DNA of 64,000 nt from Litorivita sp040371945 (GCF_040371945.1 NZ_BAABWS010000002.1:124001-188000), one strand, 5' to 3'. Shown: positions 15,906 to 25,800, counted from the stretch's first letter. The notes: generated by a model not told the origin, from the sequence alone. Program-made: numbers and translations.

Positions 15906-16394
15906 TCAAATGGCGGCGGGGTCCGAGGGGGGCAGGGGTTTGTGCATGAAGACGGAGGTGGGCATGGGCGCATAGTCGCCAAAGGGGCCGCAGATCCCGA
16001 AGCCGTGGCGCGCATAGAGCCGGTGCGCGGCGTGCAATGTGTTGCCGGTTTCGAGTTTGAGATCGGGCAGGCCGAGGGCGCGCGCCTGATCCTCGATGGC
16101 GCGCAAGATCGCGGCGGCGGCGCCTTTGCCGCGCGCGGCCTCATCGGTGAACATGGATTTGACTTCGCCGTAGCGCGCATGTTCCGCGCCGCGCAGGGCA
16201 AGCGCGCCCGTGGCGATCATCGCGGCGCCGTCGCGGGCGGTGAAGAAATACACGTCATCACCGCACAGCGCCTCGATCGAGAGGAAATGGTTTTCCTCGG
16301 GGTTGAAGAGCGATTGCATCAGCGCGTGGCTTGCGTGCAAAAGCGCCGTGGCGGCGGGGCTGCGCGGGTCGGTCTGTTCGACGATAAGCGCCAT
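15906..16394 (-). CDS. GNAT-family N-acetyltransferase
   Basis: This 162-residue protein has the acetyl-CoA binding motif of GNAT enzymes: VKSMFTDEAARGKGAAAAIL, with R/Q-x-x-G-x-G/A as RGKGAA. A later LYARHGFGICGPFGDY is the typical motif B end. The target is unknown; protein or small-molecule amines are both possible. It lies 23 bp from the cobW stop and 113 bp before cobN on the same strand, so it may be co-transcribed with both, but no cobalamin role is known to me. Confidence 0.85.
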   Translation of the reverse strand: MALIVEQTDPRSPAATALLHASHALMQSLFNPEENHFLSIEALCGDDVYFFTARDGAAMIATGALALRGAEHARYGEVKSMFTDEAARGKGAAAAILRAIEDQARALGLPDLKLETGNTLHAAHRLYARHGFGICGPFGDYAPMPTSVFMHKPLPPSDPAAI

Positions 16395-16417
16395 GGCGGG
16401 TCTTGTGCCTCCTTCGG

Positions 16418-17503
16418 TCAGGCGCGCAGCGCCGCTTCGATGGCAGGGCGGTCCAGCCCCGCCTGTCCGATCACCACGAGGCGGGTTTGCCGCGCCATCG
16501 CGCCGAAGGGGGCGTCGAAATAGCTGTCGATCCGCGGGCCGACCGCTTGCAAGGTCAGGCGCATCGGTTTGCCGGTGACGGCGGCAAAGCCCTTGAGGCG
16601 CAAGATGTCATGGGCGCGGATCACATCGGCCACGCGGGCGCTAAAGGCCGCCGGATCGTCGATCTCGCCCAAGGTGACCACGAAGCTTTCGAAATCATCG
16701 TGATCGTGGTGGTGGTGATGATGATGGTCATGATCGTCATCGTGGTGGTCGTCGTCATGATCATGATCGTCGTGGTGATGGTGATGCACCTCGCCGCGCG
16801 CCTCCAGATCGGCTTCGGCGCCGATGCCTTGGCCGAGCAGCACATCGACCGGCAGCGCGCCCATGGTGGATTTGACCACCTGCACGCCCGCGCGGCTGGT
16901 GGATTTGAGCGTGGCGGCCAGCGCGTCACTTTCGGCCTCGCCCAAGAGGTCGGACTTATTCACCACGATCATATCGGCGCAGGCGATCTGATCCTCGAAA
17001 AGCTCCGACAGGGGCGTTTCGTGATCAAGATTCTCGTCCATCTTGCGCTGCGCATCCACGGCGGCGACGTTATGGGCAAACCGCCCCTCGCTCACCGCCT
17101 TGCCGTCCACCACGGTGACAACGCCGTCCACCGTCACCTGCGTCGAGATTTCCGGCCAGTTGAAGGCGCGCACCAAAGGTTGCGGCAGCGCCAGCCCCGA
17201 AGTCTCGATCACGATATGGTCGATCTTGCCCTCGCGCTCCAACAGCTTTTGCATCGTCGGGATGAAATCCTCGGCCACGGTGCAGCAGATACAGCCGTTG
17301 GAAAGCTCCATCACATCCTCTTCGGCGCAGGTCTCGTCGCCGCAGCCCTTGAGGATATCGCCATCCACGCCCAGATCGCCAAACTCGTTGATGATCAGGG
17401 CGATGCGCCGCCCGCCCGCGTTTTGCAACATATGGCGGATCAATGTGGTTTTGCCCGCGCCAAGAAAGCCGGTGACAACGGTTGCGGGAATTTTCTGGGC
17501 CAT
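16418..17503 (-). CDS. cobW: CobW-type metal-chaperone GTPase
   Basis: The 361-residue COG0523 GTPase has the P-loop GFLGAGKTT (residues 12-20), the metal site CICC (71-74) and the NKSD motif (182-185). A histidine/aspartate-rich stretch of about 30 residues (240-270) precedes the C-terminal domain (residues 271-361). COG0523 proteins use GTP to deliver metal ions. Beside cobN, cobalt for the chelatase is the probable cargo. The ATG at 17503 has GGAGG five bases upstream and is preferred to the ATG at 17515. The His-rich DNA is itself repetitive (16690-16790). Confidence 0.93.
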   Translation of the reverse strand: MAQKIPATVVTGFLGAGKTTLIRHMLQNAGGRRIALIINEFGDLGVDGDILKGCGDETCAEEDVMELSNGCICCTVAEDFIPTMQKLLEREGKIDHIVIETSGLALPQPLVRAFNWPEISTQVTVDGVVTVVDGKAVSEGRFAHNVAAVDAQRKMDENLDHETPLSELFEDQIACADMIVVNKSDLLGEAESDALAATLKSTSRAGVQVVKSTMGALPVDVLLGQGIGAEADLEARGEVHHHHHDDHDHDDDHHDDDHDHHHHHHHDHDDFESFVVTLGEIDDPAAFSARVADVIRAHDILRLKGFAAVTGKPMRLTLQAVGPRIDSYFDAPFGAMARQTRLVVIGQAGLDRPAIEAALRA

Positions 17504-17706
17504 CCGGGCCTCCATCAATGCGAAATCTGGCAAGCGCGCGAGGGTGGCCCCGCGCCAAGGCCTTATTTGCGCGGGCGGGCAGGGCGGGGTCAAGGCGATT
17601 CCCGCCGCCGCGCCGCAAGCAGGGGCCGCGCGGGGCCAAAAAAGGCCGAAATTCGCAATATTTTGTGGATAACTTCGCTCAAATCCCCAGATGATGGGGT
17701 AGGGCG

Positions 17707-17735
17707 TTGACTCTGGCCCGTCCAAAGCGCCAAAT
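17707..17735 (+). promoter_or_regulatory. Possible smc promoter
   Basis: TTGACT (17707-17712) and CCAAAT (17730-17735) are 17 bp apart. The -10 element is weak. The site lies about 40 bp before the smc start. Confidence 0.35.
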
Positions 17736-17773
17736 TTCCCACCAGACATGTGAGATGCGGAGATTCTGCCCCC

Positions 17774-20700
17774 TTGCGCTTTAACAGGCTCAAACTGACC
17801 GGCTTCAAAAGCTTTGTCGACCCGACCGACCTGATCATCGCCGAAGGGCTGACGGGGGTGGTGGGGCCGAACGGCTGTGGCAAATCCAACCTGCTCGAAG
17901 CCTTGCGCTGGGTCATGGGCGAGAACCGCGCCAAGGCGATGCGCGGGTCGGGCATGGAGGATGTGATCTTTGCCGGAGCCAGCAGCCGCCCCGCGCGCAA
18001 CTTTGCCGAAGTCGTCTTGCAGATGGACAATTCCGAGCGCCTCGCGCCTGCGGGGTTCAACGACAGCGATACGCTGGAGATCACCCGCCGCATCACCCGC
18101 GATGCGGGCAGCGCCTATAAGGTGGGCGGCAAGGATGTGCGCGCGCGCGATGTGCAGATGCTCTTTGCCGATGCCTCCACGGGCGCGCATTCGCCCGCCT
18201 TGGTGCGTCAGGGCCAGATTTCCGAACTGATCAACGCCAAGCCGAAAAACCGGCGCCGGATTTTGGAGGAGGCGGCGGGGATTTCCGGTCTCTACCAACG
18301 CCGCCACGAGGCCGAACTCAAGCTCAAGGGCGCCGAAAGCAACCTGCTGCGCGTGGATGATGTGATCGAACAACTGGCGGCGCAATTGGGGCAACTGGCC
18401 CGTCAGGCCCGCCAAGCCGCCCGCTATCGCGCCATCGGCGAGGAATTGCGCCGCGCCGAGGGCATGTGGCTCTACCGCCGCTGGAAAGAGGCCGATGAGG
18501 CACGCGCCGCCTCCGCCGAGGCGCTGCGCGGCTGCACCACCGAGGCGGCCAAAGCCGAAAGCGCCGCGCGCGAGGCCGAAAAACAGCGCGCCGCCAAGGA
18601 TGAGGCCCTGCCGCCGCTGCGCGAGGAAGAGGCGGTCGCCGCCGCGATCTTGCAGCGCCTCGCGGTGCAGCGCGACGCCCTGAGCGACCAAGAAAACCAA
18701 GCGCGCCAGACGATTGAAACGCTGGAGCAGCGGATCGAGCAACTGGCCAAGGATATCGAACGCGAAGGCGGGTTGAACCGCGATGCGGGCGAGACCATCG
18801 AGCGGCTCGAATGGGAGGCGCGCGAATTGGCCAAGGCGGGCGAGGGCCACGCCGAAAAGCTCGAAACCGCCGCCGAGGCCGCCCGCGAGGCCGCGCAGGT
18901 CTTGCAGACGCGCGAGGCGGATATGTCGCAACTGACCGAGGATGTCGCCCGTCTGGCGGCGCGCCACCAATCCGCGACCCGCTTGCTCGGCGACAGCCGC
19001 AAAACCCAAAGCCGCTCGGAGGCCGAAGCGGCCCGCGCCCGCGACGCCGTCGCCGCCTCCAAAGCCGCGCTGGCCCGATCCGCGGGCGATCTGGAGCAGG
19101 CCAAAGCCGCCGAGGCCGAAGCCGCCATGGCCGCGCAATCCGCCGATGAGGCCCTCGCCGCCGCCGAAGCCGCCCGCGCCGAAACGCAGGCGCGCGAGGC
19201 CGATGCGCGCGGCGAACGCTCGGAGGCCGAGGGCGAGATGAACGCCCTGCGCGCCGAGGTCTCGGCCTTGGCCAAATTGCTCGAACGCGACACCGCCGAG
19301 GGCGGGCAGATTTTGGACCGCCTGCAGGTCGAACAAGGCTTTGAAAAGGCGCTGGGCGCGGCGCTGGCCGATGATCTGCGCGCCCCCGAGGTCGAGGCCG
19401 ACGGCCCCTCCGGTTGGGCGGTCTTGCCGCAATATGCCGATCCGCAGCCCTTGCCCGCAGGCGTCACCGCGCTGAGCGCGCATGTCTCTGTGCCCGATGT
19501 TCTGGCCCGCCGGATGGACCAGATCGGGCTTGTCGATGCCGACGAAGGCCCCGCCTTGCAAGCCGCCCTCAAACCGGGGCAGCGGCTGGTCTCGGTCGAG
19601 GGGGATTTGTGGCGCTGGGACGGGTTTCGCGCATGGGCCGAGGATGCGCCGTCGGCGGCGGCGCTGCGGCTTCAGCAACTCAACCGGCTGGAGACGCTCA
19701 AGCAAGAGCACGAACATGCCAGCCAACGCGCCGAGGGCGCGCGCACCGCGCATGAAACGCTGACCGCGCGCCTTGCGCAGGCCAGCCGCACCGACCAAGA
19801 GGCCCGCGCCGCGCGCTCGGCCGCCGACCGGATGCAGGCCGAGGCCAGCCGCGCCGTGAACCGCGCCGAAAGCGAGCGCTCGATCGCGCAAAGCAAGCTT
19901 GAAAGCCTCGATATGGCGGTGCGCCGCCACGAGGAAGAGGCCATGGCCGCGCGCAAACAGGTGCAAGAGGCGGAAAAAGGATTGGCCGATCTGGGCGATC
20001 TGGAGGCCGCGCGCGCCGAGGCCGAGGACGTGAAAATGACCGTCGAGGCGGCGCGGATGACGATGATGGCGCGCCGCTCGGGCCATGACGAATTGCGCCG
20101 CGAAGGCGAGGCGCGCGTGCGCCGCAGCCAAGAGGTCACCAAGGAGCTGAGCGGTTGGCGCCACCGGCTCGACACGGCGGAAAAACGCACCAAGGAACTG
20201 GCCGAACGGCGCGAGGCCTCGCTTGGCGAATTGGCCGAGGCCGCCGCCGTGCCCGAGCAGATCGCGCAAAAACGCTCCACCCTGAGCGAGGCCATCACCA
20301 CCGCCGAGAGCCGCCGCGCCGAGGCCGCCGATGCGCTTGCGCAGGGCGAGAGCGCGGTGCGCGCCGCCGCTTTGGCCGAACGCGAGGCCGAACGCGCCGC
20401 CTCCGAGGCCCGCGAGGCCCGCGCCCGCGCCGAGGCCCGCGCCGACGCCGCCCGCGAGACCGCCGCCGCCGCCGCCGAACGCATCCGCGAAGAGATGGAA
20501 TGCGCCCCGCAGGCGCTGCTCGAAAGCCTTGATATGCTGCCCGAGGATATGCCCGCCTCGCATGTGATCGAGGGCGATGTGAACCGGCTCAAACGGCAAC
20601 GCGACGCTTTGGGCGCGGTCAACCTGCGCGCCGAAGAGGACAGCAAGGAAGTTCAGGACGAGCACGACACTTTGGTCAATGAAAAGGCCGATCTCGAAGA

Positions 20701-21229
20701 GGCGATCAAGACCCTGCGCGCGGGGATTGCCAGCCTCAACCGCGAGGGGCGCGAGCGGCTGCTCACCGCCTTTGAACAGGTCAACAGCAACTTCACGCTG
20801 CTGTTCCAACACCTGTTCGGCGGCGGCGAGGCCAAGCTGGAATTGATCGAGAGCGACGATCCGCTGGAGGCGGGGCTGGAGATCATGTGCCAACCGCCGG
20901 GCAAGAAGCTGTCGACCCTGTCGCTCTTGTCGGGGGGCGAGCAGACGCTGACCGCGCTGGCGCTGATCTTTGCGGTGTTTCTGGCCAATCCGGCGCCGAT
21001 CTGTGTGCTCGACGAGGTCGATGCGCCCTTGGACGATGCCAATGTGACGCGGTTTTGTGACCTGCTCGACGAGATGTGCCGACGCACCGAAACGCGGTTC
21101 TTGATCATCACCCACCACGCGGTGACCATGGCGCGGATGGACCGTTTGTTCGGCGTCACCATGCAAGAGCAAGGCGTGAGCCAGCTTGTCTCGGTCGACC
21201 TGCGCGCAGCGGCGCAGATGGTCGCCTAA
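17774..21229 (+). CDS. smc: Chromosome segregation ATPase SMC
   Basis: SMC (about 1151 residues) compacts and helps segregate the chromosome. The N-terminal Walker A is GPNGCGKSN (residues 31-39). It is followed by two long Ala/Glu/Arg-rich coiled coils around a hinge (roughly residues 510-650). The C-terminal head has the signature LLSGGEQTLTALALIF and the Walker B CVLDEVDAPLDD. The TTG at 17774 gives the family's usual beginning (x-RFNRLKLTGFKSFVDP). A GTG at 17750 would add eight residues and cannot be excluded. ScpA and ScpB are not nearby. Confidence 0.97.
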   Translation: MRFNRLKLTGFKSFVDPTDLIIAEGLTGVVGPNGCGKSNLLEALRWVMGENRAKAMRGSGMEDVIFAGASSRPARNFAEVVLQMDNSERLAPAGFNDSDTLEITRRITRDAGSAYKVGGKDVRARDVQMLFADASTGAHSPALVRQGQISELINAKPKNRRRILEEAAGISGLYQRRHEAELKLKGAESNLLRVDDVIEQLAAQLGQLARQARQAARYRAIGEELRRAEGMWLYRRWKEADEARAASAEALRGCTTEAAKAESAAREAEKQRAAKDEALPPLREEEAVAAAILQRLAVQRDALSDQENQARQTIETLEQRIEQLAKDIEREGGLNRDAGETIERLEWEARELAKAGEGHAEKLETAAEAAREAAQVLQTREADMSQLTEDVARLAARHQSATRLLGDSRKTQSRSEAEAARARDAVAASKAALARSAGDLEQAKAAEAEAAMAAQSADEALAAAEAARAETQAREADARGERSEAEGEMNALRAEVSALAKLLERDTAEGGQILDRLQVEQGFEKALGAALADDLRAPEVEADGPSGWAVLPQYADPQPLPAGVTALSAHVSVPDVLARRMDQIGLVDADEGPALQAALKPGQRLVSVEGDLWRWDGFRAWAEDAPSAAALRLQQLNRLETLKQEHEHASQRAEGARTAHETLTARLAQASRTDQEARAARSAADRMQAEASRAVNRAESERSIAQSKLESLDMAVRRHEEEAMAARKQVQEAEKGLADLGDLEAARAEAEDVKMTVEAARMTMMARRSGHDELRREGEARVRRSQEVTKELSGWRHRLDTAEKRTKELAERREASLGELAEAAAVPEQIAQKRSTLSEAITTAESRRAEAADALAQGESAVRAAALAEREAERAASEAREARARAEARADAARETAAAAAERIREEMECAPQALLESLDMLPEDMPASHVIEGDVNRLKRQRDALGAVNLRAEEDSKEVQDEHDTLVNEKADLEEAIKTLRAGIASLNREGRERLLTAFEQVNSNFTLLFQHLFGGGEAKLELIESDDPLEAGLEIMCQPPGKKLSTLSLLSGGEQTLTALALIFAVFLANPAPICVLDEVDAPLDDANVTRFCDLLDEMCRRTETRFLIITHHAVTMARMDRLFGVTMQEQGVSQLVSVDLRAAAQMVA

Positions 21230-21252
21230 GCCTTTGGCTTGAAACAAAAATA

Positions 21253-21281
21253 CCCCGCGCCAAAACCCATTTGGCGCGGGG
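21253..21281 (-). terminator. Terminator between smc and the PRC-barrel gene
   Basis: CCCCGCGCCAAA and TTTGGCGCGGGG form a perfect 12-bp stem with a 5-base loop. On the minus strand TATTTTTGTTTC follows, so it mainly ends the PRC-barrel transcript, and it may also stop smc readthrough. Confidence 0.85.
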
Positions 21282-21303
21282 CGGTAGTATGCGTTGCGGC
21301 GGC

Positions 21304-22215
21304 TTAGCTTCCGTATTCGGGCAGGGCCTCCAGCGCCTCTTTGCTCACGCCAACGCTCACGCGCAATTCGTCGCCCTCCTTGGCGCGCTGCAATTTGATT
21401 TCGTCATAGGCCAGAGCCACGGGCTTTTCGCCCAGCCCCAAAAATCCGCCCACATCGACGATCACATGCGCGACCTTGCCGTCATCGGTCAGGGCGATTT
21501 GGGAAACCTCGCCGATCCGCTCGTCGCGGCTGTCATAGACCGCTTGCCCGTCCAGTTGCTCGGCGGTGATTTTATCGCCGTCCACCATGACAAAACCCTC
21601 CATCGGGGTTTGCATTTTGGCGCTGGCCGTATCAAGCGCGGCGGCGACCTTTTGTTTGGCCTTGGTGCTGGCCGCTTTGGTCTCCATCACGGCGCTGCTG
21701 GTCCATGCGCCGATCTTGCTTTGGTCAAATTCCGGCGCGGCCTCCAATGCGGCGCGGTCGGCGGTCAGCACGACGAAATAATCGCCCTCGTCATCGCCAT
21801 CACGCACAAATTCCAGCGCGTCGATCTTGACCGCGACGGTGCGCTCGCCGATGCCGAGGAACCCGCCGATATCGAGCAGCACGGCCTCGCTGCTGCCGTC
21901 TTTGGCCAGAACGATATCGCTGACTTCGCCGATGTCATTCCAGTTGCCCGAGACGTCATTGATAGATTGATCGCCCCATTGCTCGTCCGAGGTATAGATC
22001 CGCTTGCCGATCAGATCGGAGGCGCGCAGATCGATGATCGCGGCGCTATGGGTGCCTTCGGCCGGATCGCCGATAAAGGGGCTGTGATGCATGGGTGCGG
22101 GGGCAGTTTGCGCGGCGCTTGGCGCATTGGCCGCCGGATCGGCCATATGGCTCTCGGCGAGCGCGGGGGTGAAGGTGATCAGGGCCAAAGCAGTCGATGT
22201 CAAAAGCGTCTTCAT
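21304..22215 (-). CDS. Secreted protein with two PRC-barrel domains
   Basis: The 303-residue protein starts with a Sec signal peptide (MKTLLTSTALALITFTPALA). Two PRC-barrel units follow, about residues 62-155 and 200-300, each with the pattern IGEVSDIVL or IGEVSQIAL and DIGGFLGIGERTVAV or DVGGFLGLGEKPVAL. PRC barrels are small beta domains found in envelope and RNA-processing proteins; exported ones of this type are common in Rhodobacterales with unknown role. GAAAGGAG precedes the ATG. It has its own strong terminator and so is probably a single-gene unit. Confidence 0.85.
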   Translation of the reverse strand: MKTLLTSTALALITFTPALAESHMADPAANAPSAAQTAPAPMHHSPFIGDPAEGTHSAAIIDLRASDLIGKRIYTSDEQWGDQSINDVSGNWNDIGEVSDIVLAKDGSSEAVLLDIGGFLGIGERTVAVKIDALEFVRDGDDEGDYFVVLTADRAALEAAPEFDQSKIGAWTSSAVMETKAASTKAKQKVAAALDTASAKMQTPMEGFVMVDGDKITAEQLDGQAVYDSRDERIGEVSQIALTDDGKVAHVIVDVGGFLGLGEKPVALAYDEIKLQRAKEGDELRVSVGVSKEALEALPEYGS

Positions 22216-22426
22216 GTGTAGCTCCTTTCGAGTGTTGGGCAAGAGCGCTCATGAGGCTCGGGTTTGCCCCGATGGCCTGCGCTCTCGCGTCACCCTACCA
22301 ACGGCGCCCCCGCCAAAGCGTTCCATGAAATTTCGCCCTTAGGCGGATTTTTGTATGGGCGCGCGCGCCAAAACCAGCGCGCCGTCGCCGCCGCGCCAAA
22401 TTGTAACGCTTTGAAAATAGATCGCT

Positions 22427-23635
22427 TTACAGCTTGCCGAGCAGGGTCGCCGTCGGCCATGCATCCGCGGGCAAGCCAAGGCGTTGTTGCTCGGCGCGCA
22501 CCGCCGCGCGTGTGCCCGCGCCCAAAATCCCGTCGATCTTGCCCACATCATGCCCGCGCGCGGCGAGCTTCTTTTGCAAGGCTTTCATCTGCGCCCCTGC
22601 CAGCCCCGCTTCGGGAGTGCCCGCGTCAAACACCGGCGCGCCGCTCAGGCGATTGGCGAAATAGGCGGCGGTCAGCACATAGGTAAAGCTTTGGTTCCAT
22701 TCGAAATAAACGTTGAAATTGGGATAGCCGACAAAGGCCGGACCCTTGCGCCCTTGCGGCAAAATCAGGCTTGCGGGCAGGTCGGCGGCCCAAGTGCCGC
22801 TGCGCGGGCTCACGCCCATAGATTGCCATTGGGCGGGGGTCAGTTTGGTCTGCAAACCAGCATTCGACCAATCCATATCGGCGGGCAGGCGCACCTCTTG
22901 CAACCACGGCTGCCCCGCTTGCCAGCCCATATGGCGCAGCATCTTCGCCCCCGACAAAAGCGCATCGGCCGCCGAGGTTTTCAGCCGCACATGCCCGTCG
23001 CCGTCGCCATCCACCCCGTTGTCCAAAATGTCCTGCGGCAACATCTGCACCATGCCAATCTCGCCCGCCCATGCTCCCGTGGTGGTGCGCGGATCGAAAT
23101 CGCCCATGGTATAGAGCTTGAGCGCGGCGAAAATCTGCGGGCGGAACAATTCGGGGCGGCGGCAATCATGGGCCAGCGTGACCAAAGCGTTCAGCGTGTT
23201 GAAATCGCCCTGAAAGGCGCCGTAATCGGTTTCAAAGGCCCAAAAGGCCAAAAGCACCCCCGAAGGCACGCCGTAATCGCGCTGCATCTTGGCGAAAATC
23301 GCTTGGTGCTGGCGCGCCTTGGCAAGGCCGGTTTGCAGGCGGTTGTTGGAAATCAGCCTGCGCGCGAAGCTGGTGAAATCCATCTGAAACACGCCTTGCG
23401 CGCGGTCGGCCTTGAGCACTGCGCCGTCTTGGCGCGCGCCCGACAAAAAGCGCGACACCGTGCCCGCGTCATAGCCCATTTGCCGCGCCTCGCGCGCCAG
23501 CCCTTCAACGAACCCGTTGAAATTGCCGCCACATTGCGCCGCCGACTGCGCGGGGGCCAAGACCGGCAGCGCCAAAGCAGCCACAAGGGCGAGGGGTTTG
23601 AGCGAAGCGGTGATTGCGCGCGAAAATCTCGTCAT
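22427..23635 (-). CDS. MltB-type lytic murein transglycosylase
   Basis: The 402-residue exported enzyme cleaves peptidoglycan glycan strands to 1,6-anhydro products. A signal peptide (ending near APAQSAAQ) precedes an SLT_2/MltB domain with the catalytic glutamate in FWAFETDYG. The substrate-site motifs GEIGMVQMLPQDILDNGVDGD and YPNFNVYFEWNQS are also present. Residues 340-402 form a PG_binding_1 domain (LQKKLAARGHDVGKIDGILG). GGAAG precedes the ATG at 23635. The neighbouring genes give no operon context. Confidence 0.92.
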   Translation of the reverse strand: MTRFSRAITASLKPLALVAALALPVLAPAQSAAQCGGNFNGFVEGLAREARQMGYDAGTVSRFLSGARQDGAVLKADRAQGVFQMDFTSFARRLISNNRLQTGLAKARQHQAIFAKMQRDYGVPSGVLLAFWAFETDYGAFQGDFNTLNALVTLAHDCRRPELFRPQIFAALKLYTMGDFDPRTTTGAWAGEIGMVQMLPQDILDNGVDGDGDGHVRLKTSAADALLSGAKMLRHMGWQAGQPWLQEVRLPADMDWSNAGLQTKLTPAQWQSMGVSPRSGTWAADLPASLILPQGRKGPAFVGYPNFNVYFEWNQSFTYVLTAAYFANRLSGAPVFDAGTPEAGLAGAQMKALQKKLAARGHDVGKIDGILGAGTRAAVRAEQQRLGLPADAWPTATLLGKL

Positions 23636-23883
23636 AGGGTCTTCCAATATCCATAAACCTGCGCGCACCATAGCGGGGCGAGAAGGCGAGGCAAGCCTTG
23701 TGGGCGGATGCCGTGCGGCGAGGGCGCAAACGCGGGTGTGCGGGGGATGCGTGCGTTTGCACCGGCCTTCGGGCAGGGGCGAGGCTGCCCCATGGTGCGA
23801 AGGGCGGCTATGAGGCCCAAGGTTGCCATTGAGAATAATGTTAAGCGCCGATACTCTCCTAGTTGCTTATTTTGGATGTTTTC

Positions 23884-24717
23884 ATGAACAAGCTACCGCT
23901 CAGAATGCTAACTTCTGCATTTATTCTGACTGCCTCTTGCGCCATTGCAGCGGACATCCGTCTTGTCCCTACAGGTACACCGTTGGATTTGGTGGTTCTG
24001 GAAGGGAAAATCGTTCAAGGTGACTCTGACCGATTTTTGGAAACTGTTAGGGCCACAGAGATAGGCGCGGTCTTGCTGAAAAGCCCGGGCGGCAACTTGG
24101 TCGAAGGTCTCGTCATCGGACGTGCAATTCGTGCGTCCGGCTTTTCCACGGGCGTGGCTCCGGGGACAGCTTGTGCTTCGGCGTGCGCACTGGCTTGGCT
24201 TGGCGGTGAAACTAGATACATGGATCCAACTGCGCTCGTCGGATTTCATGCTGCCTATATTACAAAAAATGGGCGCATATCGGAGAGTGGCGTTGGAAAC
24301 GCACTTGTCGGTGCGTATTTAAGCGAGCTTGGCTTAGGCTTTGATGCCGTTGTGTTCGTTTCTTCGGCGGCGCCGAATGAAATGAATTGGCTAAATGCTG
24401 CGAAGGCTCAGCAAGCAGGCATTAACGTTGTTATGCTGGAGGCTGATGGCTCCGAGACACCTATCGGAAAAGAAATCGCTCTAAAACTACCCAGCGGCTT
24501 TAGGTGGATTGTGCTGGAGAGCAGCACATCGCCTGAAACTCTGAAAACCGCAGAGTATTCAGATCAAATAGTGCGAACCCAAAATGGGTATTTCGCTTCA
24601 GTAATTGGGCCTTATGAGCAGTCTGTTGCCAAAAAAATGATGTTGACGATGTCGTTCATTCCTGGCGATGCGTACCTCAGTTCAGGTAACGGTTTTCTCT
24701 TCTCACTTTCCAAGTGA
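23884..24717 (+). CDS. ClpP-like secreted protein (COG3904 type)
   Basis: The 277-residue protein has an N-terminal signal peptide (MNKLPLRMLTSAFILTASCA) and a crotonase/ClpP-like core. LLKSPGGNLVEGLVIGRAIR is followed by the CASACALAWLGG motif with the probable nucleophilic serine, and VGFHAAYI supplies the general-base histidine. This matches predicted periplasmic serine-protease-like proteins (COG3904). Its substrate is unknown. Base composition is clearly more AT-rich than the flanks and codon use differs (AAA, ATT, GTT are frequent), so horizontal acquisition is likely. Confidence 0.7.
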   Translation: MNKLPLRMLTSAFILTASCAIAADIRLVPTGTPLDLVVLEGKIVQGDSDRFLETVRATEIGAVLLKSPGGNLVEGLVIGRAIRASGFSTGVAPGTACASACALAWLGGETRYMDPTALVGFHAAYITKNGRISESGVGNALVGAYLSELGLGFDAVVFVSSAAPNEMNWLNAAKAQQAGINVVMLEADGSETPIGKEIALKLPSGFRWIVLESSTSPETLKTAEYSDQIVRTQNGYFASVIGPYEQSVAKKMMLTMSFIPGDAYLSSGNGFLFSLSK

Positions 24718-24867
24718 AGGCACTGTTTATCCCGCAAACCCGCCCTCGCGCCCGATCCGCGGGATGGCTGTTGCGCGCATCTGCGGCGCGAACCTCTCGT
24801 GACCCCTCCGGCGCGCAGCGAGCGATGCACAAACTCCTTTGGCCCCCGCGCACAGGCCCGCATCGCG

Positions 24868-25800
24868 CTACACCGCCGCGCCGAGCGCCGCCAGTGCGAG
24901 CGCCGCTGCCAGACCCATCGCCCAAATCCGCCAGAGCACGGCGATCTCGGCCTCGATCTGTGCGGGGCCGATGTCGCGCGCGCCTGCGGCGTTGACATAG
25001 GCGAAATCCTGCATCTGTCCGTGATAGCTGCGCGGCCCGCTCAGCGCCACACCCAGCGCCCGCGCCATCGCCGCCTCGGGCCATCCGGCATTGGGCGAGC
25101 GGTGCGCGCGCGCCTCAAGCGCGATTTCGCCCCATTGGCCGCCCTGCCGGTGCCACAGCGCGATCATCAGCGCGCTGAGCCGTGCGGGGATCAGGTTGAG
25201 CAGATCGTCAAACCGCGCCGCCGCCCATCCGAAATCGCCGTGGCGCGCGGTGCGATATCCGATCATGCTGTCCGCCGTATTGACCGCCTTATAGAGCAGC
25301 ATCAAAGGCAGCCCGCCGATCAGGCCCCAAAACAGCGGCGCCAAGACCCCGTCCGAGAAATTCTCGGCCCCCGATTCAATCGCGGCGCGGGCGACGGCGG
25401 GGGCGTCCATGTCTTTGGTGTCACGCCCGACGATCCGCGCCACCATCCGCCGCCCTTCGCCCGCCGACAGGCGCAGCGCCCGCGTCACATCGCGCAGGTG
25501 CTCGGCCAAGGACCGCTGCGCCAAGAGCACGGCGGCGCAGAGCGCCTCGACCAATCCGCCAAACCCCGCCAGCAGATGCCCGACCGCCAAGGCCGCAGCG
25601 CATAGGATCACCACCGTGAGCATCCCCAAAGCCTTGCGCTGCGCCGCGCTGCGGCTCTCGCGGTTGAGCCGCTGGTCGAGAAAGCCGATCGCCCGCCCGA
25701 TCAGAACCGCCGGATGCGGCAGACGCGACCACAGCCAGCGCGGCTCGCCAAAGGCGGCGTCGAGCAGCAAGGCCAGAGCCATCACGCTGGCATGGCTCAT
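24868..25800 (-). CDS. cobD: Adenosylcobinamide-phosphate synthase (CobD/CbiB)
   Basis: This integral membrane enzyme (310 residues) joins adenosylcobyric acid with aminopropanol or its phosphate in cobalamin assembly. The family motifs LLDAAFGEP near the start, RDTKDMDAPAVARAAIESGAEN split over the middle, and YKAVNTADSMIGYR are all present. In the aerobic pathway nomenclature it is CobD; enteric bacteria call it CbiB. The ATG at 25800 overlaps the cobC stop as TGATG, which implies translational coupling to cobC. Confidence 0.95.
   Translation of the reverse strand: MSHASVMALALLLDAAFGEPRWLWSRLPHPAVLIGRAIGFLDQRLNRESRSAAQRKALGMLTVVILCAAALAVGHLLAGFGGLVEALCAAVLLAQRSLAEHLRDVTRALRLSAGEGRRMVARIVGRDTKDMDAPAVARAAIESGAENFSDGVLAPLFWGLIGGLPLMLLYKAVNTADSMIGYRTARHGDFGWAAARFDDLLNLIPARLSALMIALWHRQGGQWGEIALEARAHRSPNAGWPEAAMARALGVALSGPRSYHGQMQDFAYVNAAGARDIGPAQIEAEIAVLWRIWAMGLAAALALAALGAAV

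Noticed and set aside
16418..21247. Very long open frame on the minus strand opposite smc (over 1600 codons joined to cobW)
   Set aside because: The part opposite smc has no family similarity and arises from GC-rich third positions. Only the cobW part from 17503 down is real.
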